64,000 bases of DNA from Halogranum rubrum (GTDB taxonomy: Archaea; Halobacteriota; Halobacteria; Halobacteriales; Haloferacaceae): assembly GCF_900114455.1 (NCBI RefSeq), contig NZ_FOTC01000009.1, positions 62,001 to 126,000 on the forward strand, written 5' to 3'. Position numbers and translations under genes: made by a program. Within the stretch, counting starts at the first letter, position 1. The number at the start of each line of letters is the position of its first letter. This document shows, in pieces, positions 43,996 to 53,300 of the stretch. Below the pieces are notes generated by a model. It worked only from the letters and a program-made list of their open reading frames with translations. It had not been told where the DNA came from and did no database searches.

Positions 43996-44019
43996 TGGAC
44001 GAACAGACTCGAAAAAACT

Positions 44020-44034
44020 CCATAAGCCTTGTGA
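44020..44034 (-). promoter_or_regulatory. Promoter of aglB
   Basis: Minus-strand caaggcttatgg has a TATA-like cttatg 26-31 nt before the aglB ATG. The 147-nt gap to the upstream glycosyltransferase gene otherwise holds no gene. Confidence 0.5.
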
Positions 44035-44142
44035 AAGCACACTGTCGTCGATTCGCCGTCTCTCCCGCTCTGACACCCAAATTCGGGCTTGTTACGCCAG
44101 ACACTCCAGCGGGCGGAACGGTTCAGTCAGGTCCGCTCAGGC

Positions 44143-45045
44143 TCACTCGTCGAGACAGAACAGTGCCCGTCCTCGCTCCGAGAGTGCCTCGCGGTCTACA
44201 GCAACATCGTACTCGGCCTCCAACTCGGCGAGCGGCTTTCGAGCGTCGGCGATGAGTCCCTCGACGGTTCCGCGCCGCTCCAAGCCCGGCGGCGTCTCGA
44301 AGCGCGGCAACTCGCGCGCCGCGCGGTACGCCAGCGGGTACGTTACGAGGTCGTAGAGACTCTTGGCCACTCGACCAACGGGACCGCGCTCCTCTTCGAG
44401 GATGTGGTACCGCGGATGGCTCACGCTCCACGCGAGACACGAGAGGAAGTCGATGCCAACCTGCGCGTCGGCGACCTTGCCGCTCCAGTCGCGCCGGAGG
44501 TGGTCTCGAAACGACTTCTCGTAGCCGATCTGCTCGCGAATCTGGTCGTGTTCCAGCCACAGGACGGCCCGCGCGGCGAACAGTCGTCGCCACAGGTCGC
44601 GGTCCTCGGAACTGGCGAGGTTTCGGTACGGAATCGCCTGATACAGCGACTTCGGAGCCATGTTGATACCCGTCCCCGAGAGCAGGAACTCGCGGTCGAT
44701 ACCGGCCTCGAAGTCGTGGTAGATGGAGACGAAGTCCTCGATGACTGGTTCGTACTCGTCGTCGACGTCCAACTGCGTGAGGACGTACTCGCCCTCGCAC
44801 TCCTCGATAGACCGTTGGCGGTCCGCGCCCAGTCGGCGCTCGGGGTCGGGGTCGAGCGTGAACACGCGAAATCGGTCGTCTTCGGCTTCGAGACGGCGGA
44901 GTTCGATACCCGTCCCGTCTGTCGACCCGCCGTCGACGACGACGAACTCGAAGTCGTCGCCGACTTGGTCGAGCATGCTTCGGAGGGAGGGGACGACTGT
45001 CTCGACCATGTTGTAGCTACAGATTGCGATGCTGTACCGCGGCAT
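44143..45045 (-). CDS. Family 2 glycosyltransferase
   Basis: 300 residues, a GT-A fold enzyme. Strand 1 region SIAICSYNMVETV, nucleotide-sugar site VVVDGGSTDGT and DVDDEYEP as the DxD-type metal site are visible. No membrane helix. It lacks the usual C-terminal transmembrane pair of dolichol-phosphate transferases, so it may add an internal sugar to the lipid-linked glycan. ATG 45045 gives the family start; a TATA-like gtttatcacc lies about 30 nt upstream. Next to aglB. Confidence 0.87.
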   Translation of the reverse strand: MPRYSIAICSYNMVETVVPSLRSMLDQVGDDFEFVVVDGGSTDGTGIELRRLEAEDDRFRVFTLDPDPERRLGADRQRSIEECEGEYVLTQLDVDDEYEPVIEDFVSIYHDFEAGIDREFLLSGTGINMAPKSLYQAIPYRNLASSEDRDLWRRLFAARAVLWLEHDQIREQIGYEKSFRDHLRRDWSGKVADAQVGIDFLSCLAWSVSHPRYHILEEERGPVGRVAKSLYDLVTYPLAYRAARELPRFETPPGLERRGTVEGLIADARKPLAELEAEYDVAVDREALSERGRALFCLDE

Positions 45046-45225
45046 GAGTGATGAAGACTGTCGGCGCGGTGATAAACGGGTCGGGTTCTCTGTTACGACG
45101 ACCGATTGATCGAGCGTTCTGGCGCGTGGCTTCGCGTCGCTCGTCGGCGCGAGACACGCACGCGAGGGATAGAGCACCGGAAGGAACGAAGTGACTGAGG
45201 AGCGGAATCGGCTGGGGAGGACGTG

Positions 45226-45362
45226 GCTGTTGCGGGTGGGACTGAAAGGGGACGCGCTATCGACGAAGGCAGACGACGCAAGCACCGCAGGAACGAGCGT
45301 AGCGAGTGACGAGGAGCACAGCGAGTCTCCCGAGTCGATAGCGCGTGGGCTTTCGAGGGGTT
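45226..45362. repeat. Dispersed-repeat-like element with long inverted arms
   Basis: Non-coding stretch with gaaag-ggg-acgcgctatcgac at 45244-45264 and its near-complement at 45334-45355: a perfect 12-bp core (cgcgctatcgac / gtcgatagcgcg) flanked by further pairing gaaag/ctttc. The 69-nt interior has the quasi-repetitive gaacgagcgtagcgagtgacgag pattern often found between haloarchaeal genes. It resembles repeats I recall from many haloarchaeal genomes. The whole gap 45046-45407 holds no gene. Confidence 0.55.
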
Positions 45363-45407
45363 CAAGAATTCACTACTGAGAGCAGTTGAAGCGACAAAAC
45401 AACCGAC

Positions 45408-46904
45408 TCACTCCGCGTAGCCCAAGTCCCGCAACCGCTGACGCGTCGAGTCGTCGACGTCGTCGACGTCTGTTCCGGACTCACGAACTCCAGCGTCCGA
45501 AAACCGCCCAAAGACCTCACCGACTCGCCCACCATCACCTCGTTCGCGCACGTACGACGTGTGCGAGTCGAGCACTCGAACGCCCACTGACTCGTCTTCC
45601 CAGTCGGCGTACTTCGACACCGCGCCGTCGACGTCTCCTTCTCTCTCCGCCTCGAACACTGCCCGCATCTCGCCGCGGAACTGCCAGAGTTCGTCGGCGT
45701 CACAGTACTCCCGCGCGAGTTTCATGTTCGGTTCGGTCAACCCAGCAGAGGAGGACACAATCGGCCCCTCGGCGAACCCTCCTTGAGCATCCTCGCCATC
45801 TCCATCCAGCACCGCGCGGACGACGTCGGGGAAGTTGGTCAACGACGCAGGCTCTGACACTACTTCACCTTCGCGCTGTCCCGGATGCTTCACGACCAGC
45901 GGGACGTGCAACTGCGACTCGTGGATTCCTTCGACGTGGCCGACCAACCGCGTCCCTTTCAGCCGCGACACCTCACCGAAGCCCTCGCCGTGGTCGCTCG
46001 TGACCACGAGCAGGGTGTCGTCCAACTCGCCGCGGCGTTCGAGCACGTCGACGATGCGGCGCAACTGGGCGTCCATCTGGTGGATAGCCCCGTCGTAGAG
46101 CGCCTCGAACGCCCGGCACTGCCACCACGGGGCGTCGCCAGCGTGGAACGACCAGACGTGTTTCTCCAAGTCGGCCTGAATCTTCTTCAGACGCTTGCCA
46201 CCCCACCGGTCGTGTTCCGGCGCGGGTTCGTAGGGCGCGTGGCCGTCCATGAGGTTGATGCAGGCCGCCCACTGCTCGTCTCGCTCGCTTTGCCAGTCGA
46301 CGAACCGGTCGACGTAGGCGCTCGCCGGGGCCGACGCCATCAGCCAATCGGGAACGAGATTTGGGTAGTCCCACGCGAGTTTCGTCCCCACGCCGTTCAG
46401 GAGCGACTTCACCGGATGGTCGCCGTCCAGACAGCGTCTGACGTACTCGGCGTACTGGCCCTGTCCCTCGGCGGCCGTGAACTCCGTCGGGTTCGCCGCT
46501 TCCGGGAAGAGAACGTTCTGCGCGCCAGATACCTCGTCGAAGCCAGCGTCGAGACCCACGTCCATTATCGTCAGCCACGGGTTCTCCGAGAAGACGGCCG
46601 TCTCGTAGCCCGATTCCTGTAGCTCCTCGAAAATCGTGTTCCCGGCAGCCAGTCTGTGTTTCGGCTCCGTCACGCCGTGTTCGGCGACGTGCAGACCGGT
46701 GAAGATGCTCGTGTGACTCGGTAGACTCCACGACCCGGGCGAGCGCGCCTGCTCGTACCGCGTCGCCGACGCGGCAAAGTCGTCGAGGAACGGCGTCGTC
46801 TCGTTCGCGTGGCCGTGCAGGGAGGTGTTGCTCGCGCGGACGCTGTCGAGGACGACGAGTAGGACGTTCGGATTCATCGGACGCTTCGCACTCCTCGAAC
46901 TCAT
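45408..46904 (-). CDS. Sulfatase / alkaline-phosphatase superfamily protein
   Basis: 498 residues. N-terminal metal Asp in NVLLVVLDSVRA, the nucleophile region is GSWSLPSHTSIFTG (Ser, not Cys), and the distal metal site is VVTSDHGEGFGE. No signal peptide is seen. The protein ends RLRDLGYAE, a C-terminal motif shared with three relatives in this window. Start at 46904 gives an ATGA overlap with the upstream superfamily gene; ATG 46877 is an alternative. Could hydrolyse or transfer a sulfate or phosphate ester on a glycan; specificity is open. Confidence 0.85.
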   Translation of the reverse strand: MSSRSAKRPMNPNVLLVVLDSVRASNTSLHGHANETTPFLDDFAASATRYEQARSPGSWSLPSHTSIFTGLHVAEHGVTEPKHRLAAGNTIFEELQESGYETAVFSENPWLTIMDVGLDAGFDEVSGAQNVLFPEAANPTEFTAAEGQGQYAEYVRRCLDGDHPVKSLLNGVGTKLAWDYPNLVPDWLMASAPASAYVDRFVDWQSERDEQWAACINLMDGHAPYEPAPEHDRWGGKRLKKIQADLEKHVWSFHAGDAPWWQCRAFEALYDGAIHQMDAQLRRIVDVLERRGELDDTLLVVTSDHGEGFGEVSRLKGTRLVGHVEGIHESQLHVPLVVKHPGQREGEVVSEPASLTNFPDVVRAVLDGDGEDAQGGFAEGPIVSSSAGLTEPNMKLAREYCDADELWQFRGEMRAVFEAEREGDVDGAVSKYADWEDESVGVRVLDSHTSYVRERGDGGRVGEVFGRFSDAGVRESGTDVDDVDDSTRQRLRDLGYAE

Positions 46905-47887
46905 ACGTAGCCCAGGTCTGCCAGTCGGTCTTCCAGGTCGTCGGCGTCCGAGTCCGTCGTCGACTGGGTTTCACCGGTACTGATGGTCCGACGCTCGCCG
47001 ACGTCTTTGACGGCCCACGGCACCTCTACCAACTCCTTGCTCCGAATCCCCTTCGGGTGGCCGTACACCCGCAGGGGAAGCGGAAACGTCCGCTCGCCGA
47101 GCATGTTGCCGTGGTCGCTCGTGACCGCGACGCGACCTTCGACGTCGTCCAGCAGGTCCTCGACGGCGTCGAGTGCGAGCGTCAGATTGTCGCCGTAAGC
47201 CTGCCAGACGTCGTCTTTCGAGACGCGGCCCATCCACAGCGCGTCCCACGGGGTGTAGGGACGCTGGCGTTCGGTCGTGTGGTCGGGTTCGATTCGTTCC
47301 CCCGCACCCCCGTGCGTCTCACCTTCTATCTGCCACCCGGCAAAGGAGAGTTCGTGCTCGCCGATGAAGGGGTGGTGTGGCTGCATGAAGTGGACGATGA
47401 CGCGCTTCTCGGGGTACTCCTCGTGGGCGCGTTTTGCGGCGTCGACGACAGCCTCCGGGGGAACGGTCTTGCGCTCCTCGTCGAAGTCCTCCAGCCAACA
47501 CTCGACGAGTTCGTGGAAGGCGTCACCCGCCTCGCGGGAGACGTAGGGGTTCGAGGTGACGTAGACGGTGTCGCCGAAGTCGCCGCCAGCGAAGTTCTGC
47601 CGGACCCACTCGCGGGTCGTACTGCCGCGACTGGTCACCGTCCGGTAGTCGTCGTACTCGGTCAGCGGTGCTCGTTCGGCGAACAGGTCGGCACGACACG
47701 CGTCGAGGACGACGAGCGTGTCCCAGTCTTCGTCCATGACGCGGACCGACCCGTGTCGGGTCGGGTAGACGTTCGTGTGAAACGGGCCGACGAGGAACTC
47801 GAAGACGCGTTCGCGCCACCAAAACGGGTCGTCGTAGCTCTCTCGCAGGCCGTCGAGGACGTAGGAGGCGGTGTCTGTCAGACCCAT
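46901..47887 (-). CDS. Alkaline-phosphatase superfamily protein
   Basis: 328 residues. LVVLDACRADLF supplies the first metal Asp, a Ser/Thr nucleophile probably lies in SRGSTTREW, VHFMQPHHPFIG carries metal-binding His and AVTSDHGNMLGE the distal Asp-His. Ends DRLADLGYV, the same C-terminal motif as its neighbours. Shorter than typical sulfatases. Translationally coupled to the next superfamily gene by ATGA. Cytoplasmic as far as sequence shows. Confidence 0.83.
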   Translation of the reverse strand: MGLTDTASYVLDGLRESYDDPFWWRERVFEFLVGPFHTNVYPTRHGSVRVMDEDWDTLVVLDACRADLFAERAPLTEYDDYRTVTSRGSTTREWVRQNFAGGDFGDTVYVTSNPYVSREAGDAFHELVECWLEDFDEERKTVPPEAVVDAAKRAHEEYPEKRVIVHFMQPHHPFIGEHELSFAGWQIEGETHGGAGERIEPDHTTERQRPYTPWDALWMGRVSKDDVWQAYGDNLTLALDAVEDLLDDVEGRVAVTSDHGNMLGERTFPLPLRVYGHPKGIRSKELVEVPWAVKDVGERRTISTGETQSTTDSDADDLEDRLADLGYV

Positions 47888-47947
47888 CGAGACCCACTCA
47901 TTGTCCTACAGGCTTCGAGGAGAAGGTAAAAGTCTTCTATCTCTGAC

Positions 47948-49324
47948 TCATCGCCGACGGCTGAGCGGCGACCGGAGTTCCCACGCCGACCACCGGAACT
48001 CGGCGACGGCCCAGACGAAGGTAACGAAACCCATCCCGACGACGGTCAGCACGTCGCGGAAGCCGACCCACGCGGGCATGATGAAGACCACACCGTTGAC
48101 GATGAGACTCGGGACGAGTCCCTGAATGAGGTTCCACAACTGCCGCGAGGGGTTGGTGTGGCGTTGCTCCTCTTCGCCGGTCGACTCGACGGCCGCCGTG
48201 TCGCCGCGAGAGTCGAGGCCGAGTCGCTGGGCGCTCTCGCCGCCCTCGCTCTCGTCGGGCGTACTCAGACGCTCCGCCTCGTAGGGCGTGTCGATGCCGA
48301 CGCTCCAGACGACGTCGCCCGCGCGGTCGATTTCGACGACGCGGTTGCCGTTCGAGTCCGTGATCAGGGTGTGGCCGTTCGGCATCCGGTCGGCGTCGCG
48401 CGGCCACTGGAGTTCGCTGTCGGCCCACGCCCACGACGCGTTCCACCCGTCGTCGGTACGCTGGTACTCGATGACCCGCCCGTTCTCCGAGTCAGCGACG
48501 AGAACGGCCGGACCGCCCTCGGACTCGGGGATGTAGTCGGGATTGTGCTGTTCGTACAGGACGTCGTGGTCGTTCTCGCTGCCGAGCGTCCAGTTCTCCT
48601 GTAGTCCCTGCTCGGGATGGAGGAACGCGACTTGGTCTTGGTTCCGGAGACCGACCATGATGCGCCCGTCGTCCAGTCGCTCGACGTCGTTCATGTGCGT
48701 CCAGTCGTCGGGGTAGAAGCCGCCGCCCTTGATGGGGTAGTCGGCCTGCGCGTCCCACGCGAGGTCCTGCATTCCCGTCGTCGTGTTGACGACGAAGACG
48801 CGGTCCTCGGCGATGTCGGCGACGAGCAGGCGGTCGGGGCCCAGTCGGTCGACGTCGTGCCAGTCTTTGTGCGTCACGCGCTCGTAGACGTGCGTCGTCT
48901 CGCCCGTCGAGACGTTGACGCGGACGACGGCGTTGAGGATACACTCCTCTCGGGCGGCCTCGATGGGACACTCCGCGCTCGGGAGGTTCCGCGAAGCGAC
49001 GTACTCCACCGTCCGAGTAGTCCCGGGAACCGGGTCGACGTCGAAGAACTTCCGGAAGGAGTCGTTGTAGTACGCGACGGTTCCGTTCGGGTTGAACGCA
49101 GCGAGTTCGGCTTGGCTCCCCGGACGCGAGGAGGTGGTGACGACGGTCATCCCGTCGCGTTCGGCGGCGACCTGTGTCCGCTCGTCCGCCGGGAGCGACG
49201 CCTGTCGAGCGAGTTCCGCCTCGCCACCTCGGGCGGTCGAACTCAGATAGCCGTTGAGGAGAAAGCCCGACGAGACGATGAGGAGTGCCACGAAGACGAA
49301 GCGATAGGTGCGCTTGGAGGGCAT
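47948..49324 (-). CDS. Arylsulfotransferase-like beta-propeller membrane protein
   Basis: 458 residues. One N-terminal membrane helix (about 8-28), then a beta-propeller with repeats such as HDVDRLGPDRLLVAD, HMNDVERLDDGRIMVG, DADRMPNGHTLITDSNGNRV, as in the arylsulfotransferase (ASST) families, and two C-terminal helices (about 395-440). The catalytic propeller would lie outside the cell. It may move sulfate between phenolic or glycan acceptors, but activity of archaeal members is untested. TATA-like gaatttaca about 30 nt upstream. Confidence 0.78.
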   Translation of the reverse strand: MPSKRTYRFVFVALLIVSSGFLLNGYLSSTARGGEAELARQASLPADERTQVAAERDGMTVVTTSSRPGSQAELAAFNPNGTVAYYNDSFRKFFDVDPVPGTTRTVEYVASRNLPSAECPIEAAREECILNAVVRVNVSTGETTHVYERVTHKDWHDVDRLGPDRLLVADIAEDRVFVVNTTTGMQDLAWDAQADYPIKGGGFYPDDWTHMNDVERLDDGRIMVGLRNQDQVAFLHPEQGLQENWTLGSENDHDVLYEQHNPDYIPESEGGPAVLVADSENGRVIEYQRTDDGWNASWAWADSELQWPRDADRMPNGHTLITDSNGNRVVEIDRAGDVVWSVGIDTPYEAERLSTPDESEGGESAQRLGLDSRGDTAAVESTGEEEQRHTNPSRQLWNLIQGLVPSLIVNGVVFIMPAWVGFRDVLTVVGMGFVTFVWAVAEFRWSAWELRSPLSRRR

Positions 49325-49445
49325 CTACCCAACAGTTCGACCACTGCTAGTTGTAAATTCTGGTTGCCGAGATAGTGTCCATCCCGCGTCCGACCGCTCC
49401 CGGCGAACGAACCATATAACACCACGGGCGGGCGACTCCTGAGTA

Positions 49446-50345
49446 ATGACCGACACCATCGCGGTCCTCGCGCTCGACGCGGCGGACGTGCGCCTCGCCC
49501 GCGAGTGGGACTGCACGAACCTCCTCCTCGACGACCACGCGAAACTGGAGACGTACGCCCACACGCTCGACTTCCCGCGGACGATGGAGGTCTGGCCTAC
49601 CGTCGCCACCGGCCTCGGACCCGACGAACACGGCGTCGTCGGCGACGCCAACGAGTGGGACAACCCGGCGCTCCGCGCCGCAAGCAAGGTGACGCAGTAT
49701 CTCCCGCGCGAGGTTCGCTCGACGCTCGGCCGCCCGTTCCAACGTGCCGGGCAGGAACGCTCGATGGCCCAAACCGACGCGAGCCATCTGTTCGACGAGG
49801 GTGTCGTCCGCTACTGGCCCGGCATCACCCCCGCCGACCACGTCCGCGAGGCGTGGCGACTGATGGCGATGGCCAGCGGCGGTGACGTCACGGAAGAGCA
49901 GTTAAAACGCGAACTCGTCGGCTTCGCGGGCGAGGAGTTGGGGTGGCTCTCCGTCGCCAGCGAGTGGGACGTCCCCATCGCGGGCGTCCACTCCCACGTC
50001 GTCGACATCATGGGCCACACCTACGCGAACCGCGAGGGACGGTTGAAGGAGACCTACGAGTGGATAGACCGGGAAGTCGGCTACCTCCGAGAGCGCGTCG
50101 ACCGACTCGTCATCCTCTCGGACCACGGGATGCAGGTCGGTTGGCTCGACGACGCGGACCCCGGAACGCACAGTTTCGAGGCGCTCGTCTCGGCCGAGGG
50201 CGTCGACGGCCCGCTTCCGAACTCCGTCTACGACGTACGCGAGTGGCTCGAAGCGCACGTCGACGAGACAGCGACTGTGGACGACACCGCCGCCTCCTCC
50301 GATACGCCGGTCCAGCATCTCAAAGACCTCGGCTACATGGAGTAG
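49446..50345 (+). CDS. Phosphodiesterase/nucleotide-pyrophosphatase-like alkaline-phosphatase superfamily protein
   Basis: 299 residues. VLALDAADVRLA (metal Asp), MEVWPTVATGLGPDEHGV with the probable Thr nucleophile, VHSHVVDIMGH (metal ligands) and LVILSDHGMQVGW fit the type I phosphodiesterase/pyrophosphatase branch. Ends HLKDLGYME, the shared C-terminal motif. Divergent from the arylsulfotransferase-like gene; a TATA-like catataac lies about 33 nt upstream. Confidence 0.85.
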   Translation: MTDTIAVLALDAADVRLAREWDCTNLLLDDHAKLETYAHTLDFPRTMEVWPTVATGLGPDEHGVVGDANEWDNPALRAASKVTQYLPREVRSTLGRPFQRAGQERSMAQTDASHLFDEGVVRYWPGITPADHVREAWRLMAMASGGDVTEEQLKRELVGFAGEELGWLSVASEWDVPIAGVHSHVVDIMGHTYANREGRLKETYEWIDREVGYLRERVDRLVILSDHGMQVGWLDDADPGTHSFEALVSAEGVDGPLPNSVYDVREWLEAHVDETATVDDTAASSDTPVQHLKDLGYME

Positions 50346-50372
50346 CGGTCGAACAGAGAGGGACGGTCTCGC

Positions 50373-53300
50373 TCAGTTCGACCAGGTGGCGCTCGACGGA
50401 ATCACGACGTCTCCGTTCTCTCGGAGCAGATACTCGTACCCGGCGTTGGGGTTATCCGGATTCGAGAACTGCTTCACCGTCGTCAGTTCGCCCAACTTGA
50501 GCGTCGCCGTCGTACTCGTGACGTTCTCGACACCGACGATTTCGTAGGCACCGTTTCGTTCGTCGACCGCGTCGGCGTACACCCACGACCCGACGACCCC
50601 TTCCAACAGTTGGCTGTCGACGGCCCCGTTCGTCACTCGAATCTGCAGTTCGTTGTCGAGCGAGAGACTCCGAGTGAAGTCCTCGACGACGCCTTCGATT
50701 CGAGACCGCTGTTCGAGCAGTGTCTCACCGGCGACGGTGAGTGTCGACCCGTCCAGCAGGTAGGCGTGTTCGTGGTTCCCACTGGCGTCCACGGAGTACA
50801 CCGCGAACGCACCGTCGAACGTGAAGACACCGTCGACAGTGTGCTCGGTCGACTCACCCGCATGTCCCGGCGCACTGGCGACGTAGTCGGTTCGACCGTT
50901 CGTCAGTGTGACGCGCACCGCCCGAGCAGTCGGGTCGTCGCTCGTCACCGGGACCGCAGTCACCGACTCGACGAACCGCTCGCCGTCGTACGCTTCGATG
51001 ACCGACTGGAACGTCGAACTGCCGCCGAGTACGCGTCGGTGTGCGACGAGATACTTGAACGTCTCCGGGTTGTTCCATCGTTGTGGTGGGTCGCCACTTG
51101 CGAGTACGACGTCGTCGCAGGCCGTGAGCATCGTCAACCGTAGCTTCACGTCTTCGGCGTTGTCCGACCGCGTGTCCCAGTGGTCTCGAACGTCCCACTC
51201 GACGCCGAACTGCGCACTCGGGTCGGTGTCGCGTTCCACGTCGTACAGATAGTTGAACCCGTTTCCGACGGCGTCGTTGTACGCGGTATCTTCGCCGTGT
51301 CCGGGTTTGGGCACGTCTATCCCCGCGTAGGTTCCTTCGGACTGCTCCGTGAGCGAGAGGCCGGTCATCGTGACCGTCCGCGTCTCGCCGAACTCGGAGT
51401 CGAGAAACTCCAGTTGTGCGCCGTCGAGAGTGAACCCGTCGAAGAAGAGTTCACCAGTCTGTCCCTCCCCGAGCGCACCGAAGATGCCGACCATCTGTTC
51501 AGTTTCGCTCGGGAGTTGGTACGACCCAGTCGCGTGGACGTTTCCGCCCGTTGGCGACTGAAGCGAGATGTCGACGGTCGAGCCGCGTACCGAGACGTCG
51601 AGGGCGTACCACGTGTCTTTCTCCCAATCCGCCATGGAGTCGTAGCTCACCCACTCGTCGTCTTCCGGATAGTAGAGTCCGATTCGGGGGTCCTGTCCGC
51701 TCCCGTGGTTGCCGACGCCCGCACAGACGTGTCTACCGGTCGAATCTCGGCCCAGATACACCGCTTGGGCGTGTTGCCAGTAGTCGTAGGTCCCCGTCGG
51801 GGCGGCGTTGACGTACACGCGGACGTCTCTGTCGGTACTCTCGGTGGCGACGGCGAGTCCGCGCCACTCGTATGAGCCCCCCGACGGGTCGTAGACGACC
51901 GTCGACCAGTCCCCCTGGTAGGCGTGCTCGCGGGAGACACCGACCCCTCCGCTCCCCTGTCTGACGACGAACTCGGAGACACCGGGGCGGAGACTGTACT
52001 CGAACTGCGTGGCGGGGCCAGCGGGACCGTGGAAGCTGAAGTGGTGGTCGTCGCCGCCGTCGACGCGGAAGAAGTCCACTACGTAGGAGTTCTCCGCGTC
52101 GACGGTGACCTGTCCGGTCGTCCGCCGGTACTGGGTGGTCTCTCGGTAGGCGTCGTTCGATTCGACGTCGAACACTTGGACACGGTCGGTGTGGTCGAAC
52201 AGCGTCGGCGACCCGACGTACTGTCTGTCCTGCGTCCGCTCGTCGACGACGACTGTGTTGTGACTGATGGTGTTCGACGTCCAGTTCCACCGCTTCGGCC
52301 AGTCGCCCGTCTCTTCGGGGTAGCCGAGGTCGGGTGAGAGATTCAAGCCGTGGCCGAACAGCCCGATGTTGAGTGCGTCACGGTGACAGTGGCTGGTTCC
52401 GTATCCCGAGTCCGGCCCGTAGGCGTTCCGTCCGTAGTACGTCCAGACACCGCGTCCAGTGCCTGTTTCGGTGTCGCCCGCCCGCAGTGCAGTCAGGCCG
52501 AAGCCGGCGAGTTGTGTGCTCGCCAAATCGAGCGGCCCGGACGCCGACAGGACGCTGTCGATGTCGTCGCTGACGGCGTTCGGGTCCGGATCGAAGATGC
52601 TCCCACGCAAGCCACTGGTCGACTTCCCGTTGCGCAGGTAGATCCACTTGACCAGTTCGAGGTTCTCGTACGTCTGGTACGCGCGAACGAGGTTGTCCGG
52701 GCTGAGCATGTTCCCGAACCCTGGTTTTCCTGCACCGGCGGTGTCACCGAGTCGGGGGTTGTACTGGTCGAGATACGTCAACTGCGATTGCGTCAAGAAG
52801 GTCCGCTTGAACTGCGGCGTCTGATACAGGTCGGCGTTGCTGTACCCGGTGTACCCGTTCAGCACGTCGGCGGTCCCCTGGAGGCCACCGCTGACGATTC
52901 CGTTGTACTGGACGCTCTCTTCGTTCGCGAACCCGTCGCGGTCGAAGTCGGTGAGGAGTCGAGAGAGGACGCCCCCGCCAGTGATGTACCAGTGTCCGAA
53001 CGCCGTGCCGTCGGATTCTTTCTTCAACTCTCCCGCCTTGAACAGGAAGTCGAGCGTCTCGTCCGTGTAGCCACCTTGGTCGTCTTGGACGACGGCCGAC
53101 AGCGCCAGCGTCTGCTGGTGACTCCCGAAGTTCCCGCGAATCTGTGCGTTCTTGACTCCGGGGAGCATCTGCTTGACGAACCCCTCTTCGATGTTCGCAC
53201 GAACCGCGTTCGTCGTGTTCTTGGCGGGTAGTCCCGGATACTGCGTGGTCTTCTGGTCCAAGAACGCCGTCAGCGTCGAGTCGACGTCGAGTGCCGGAAA

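Noticed and set aside
45250-45345. Possible CRISPR repeat or tRNA in the structured intergenic region
   Set aside because: Only one pair of inverted arms, no spacer-repeat periodicity and no cloverleaf or CCA-like end.
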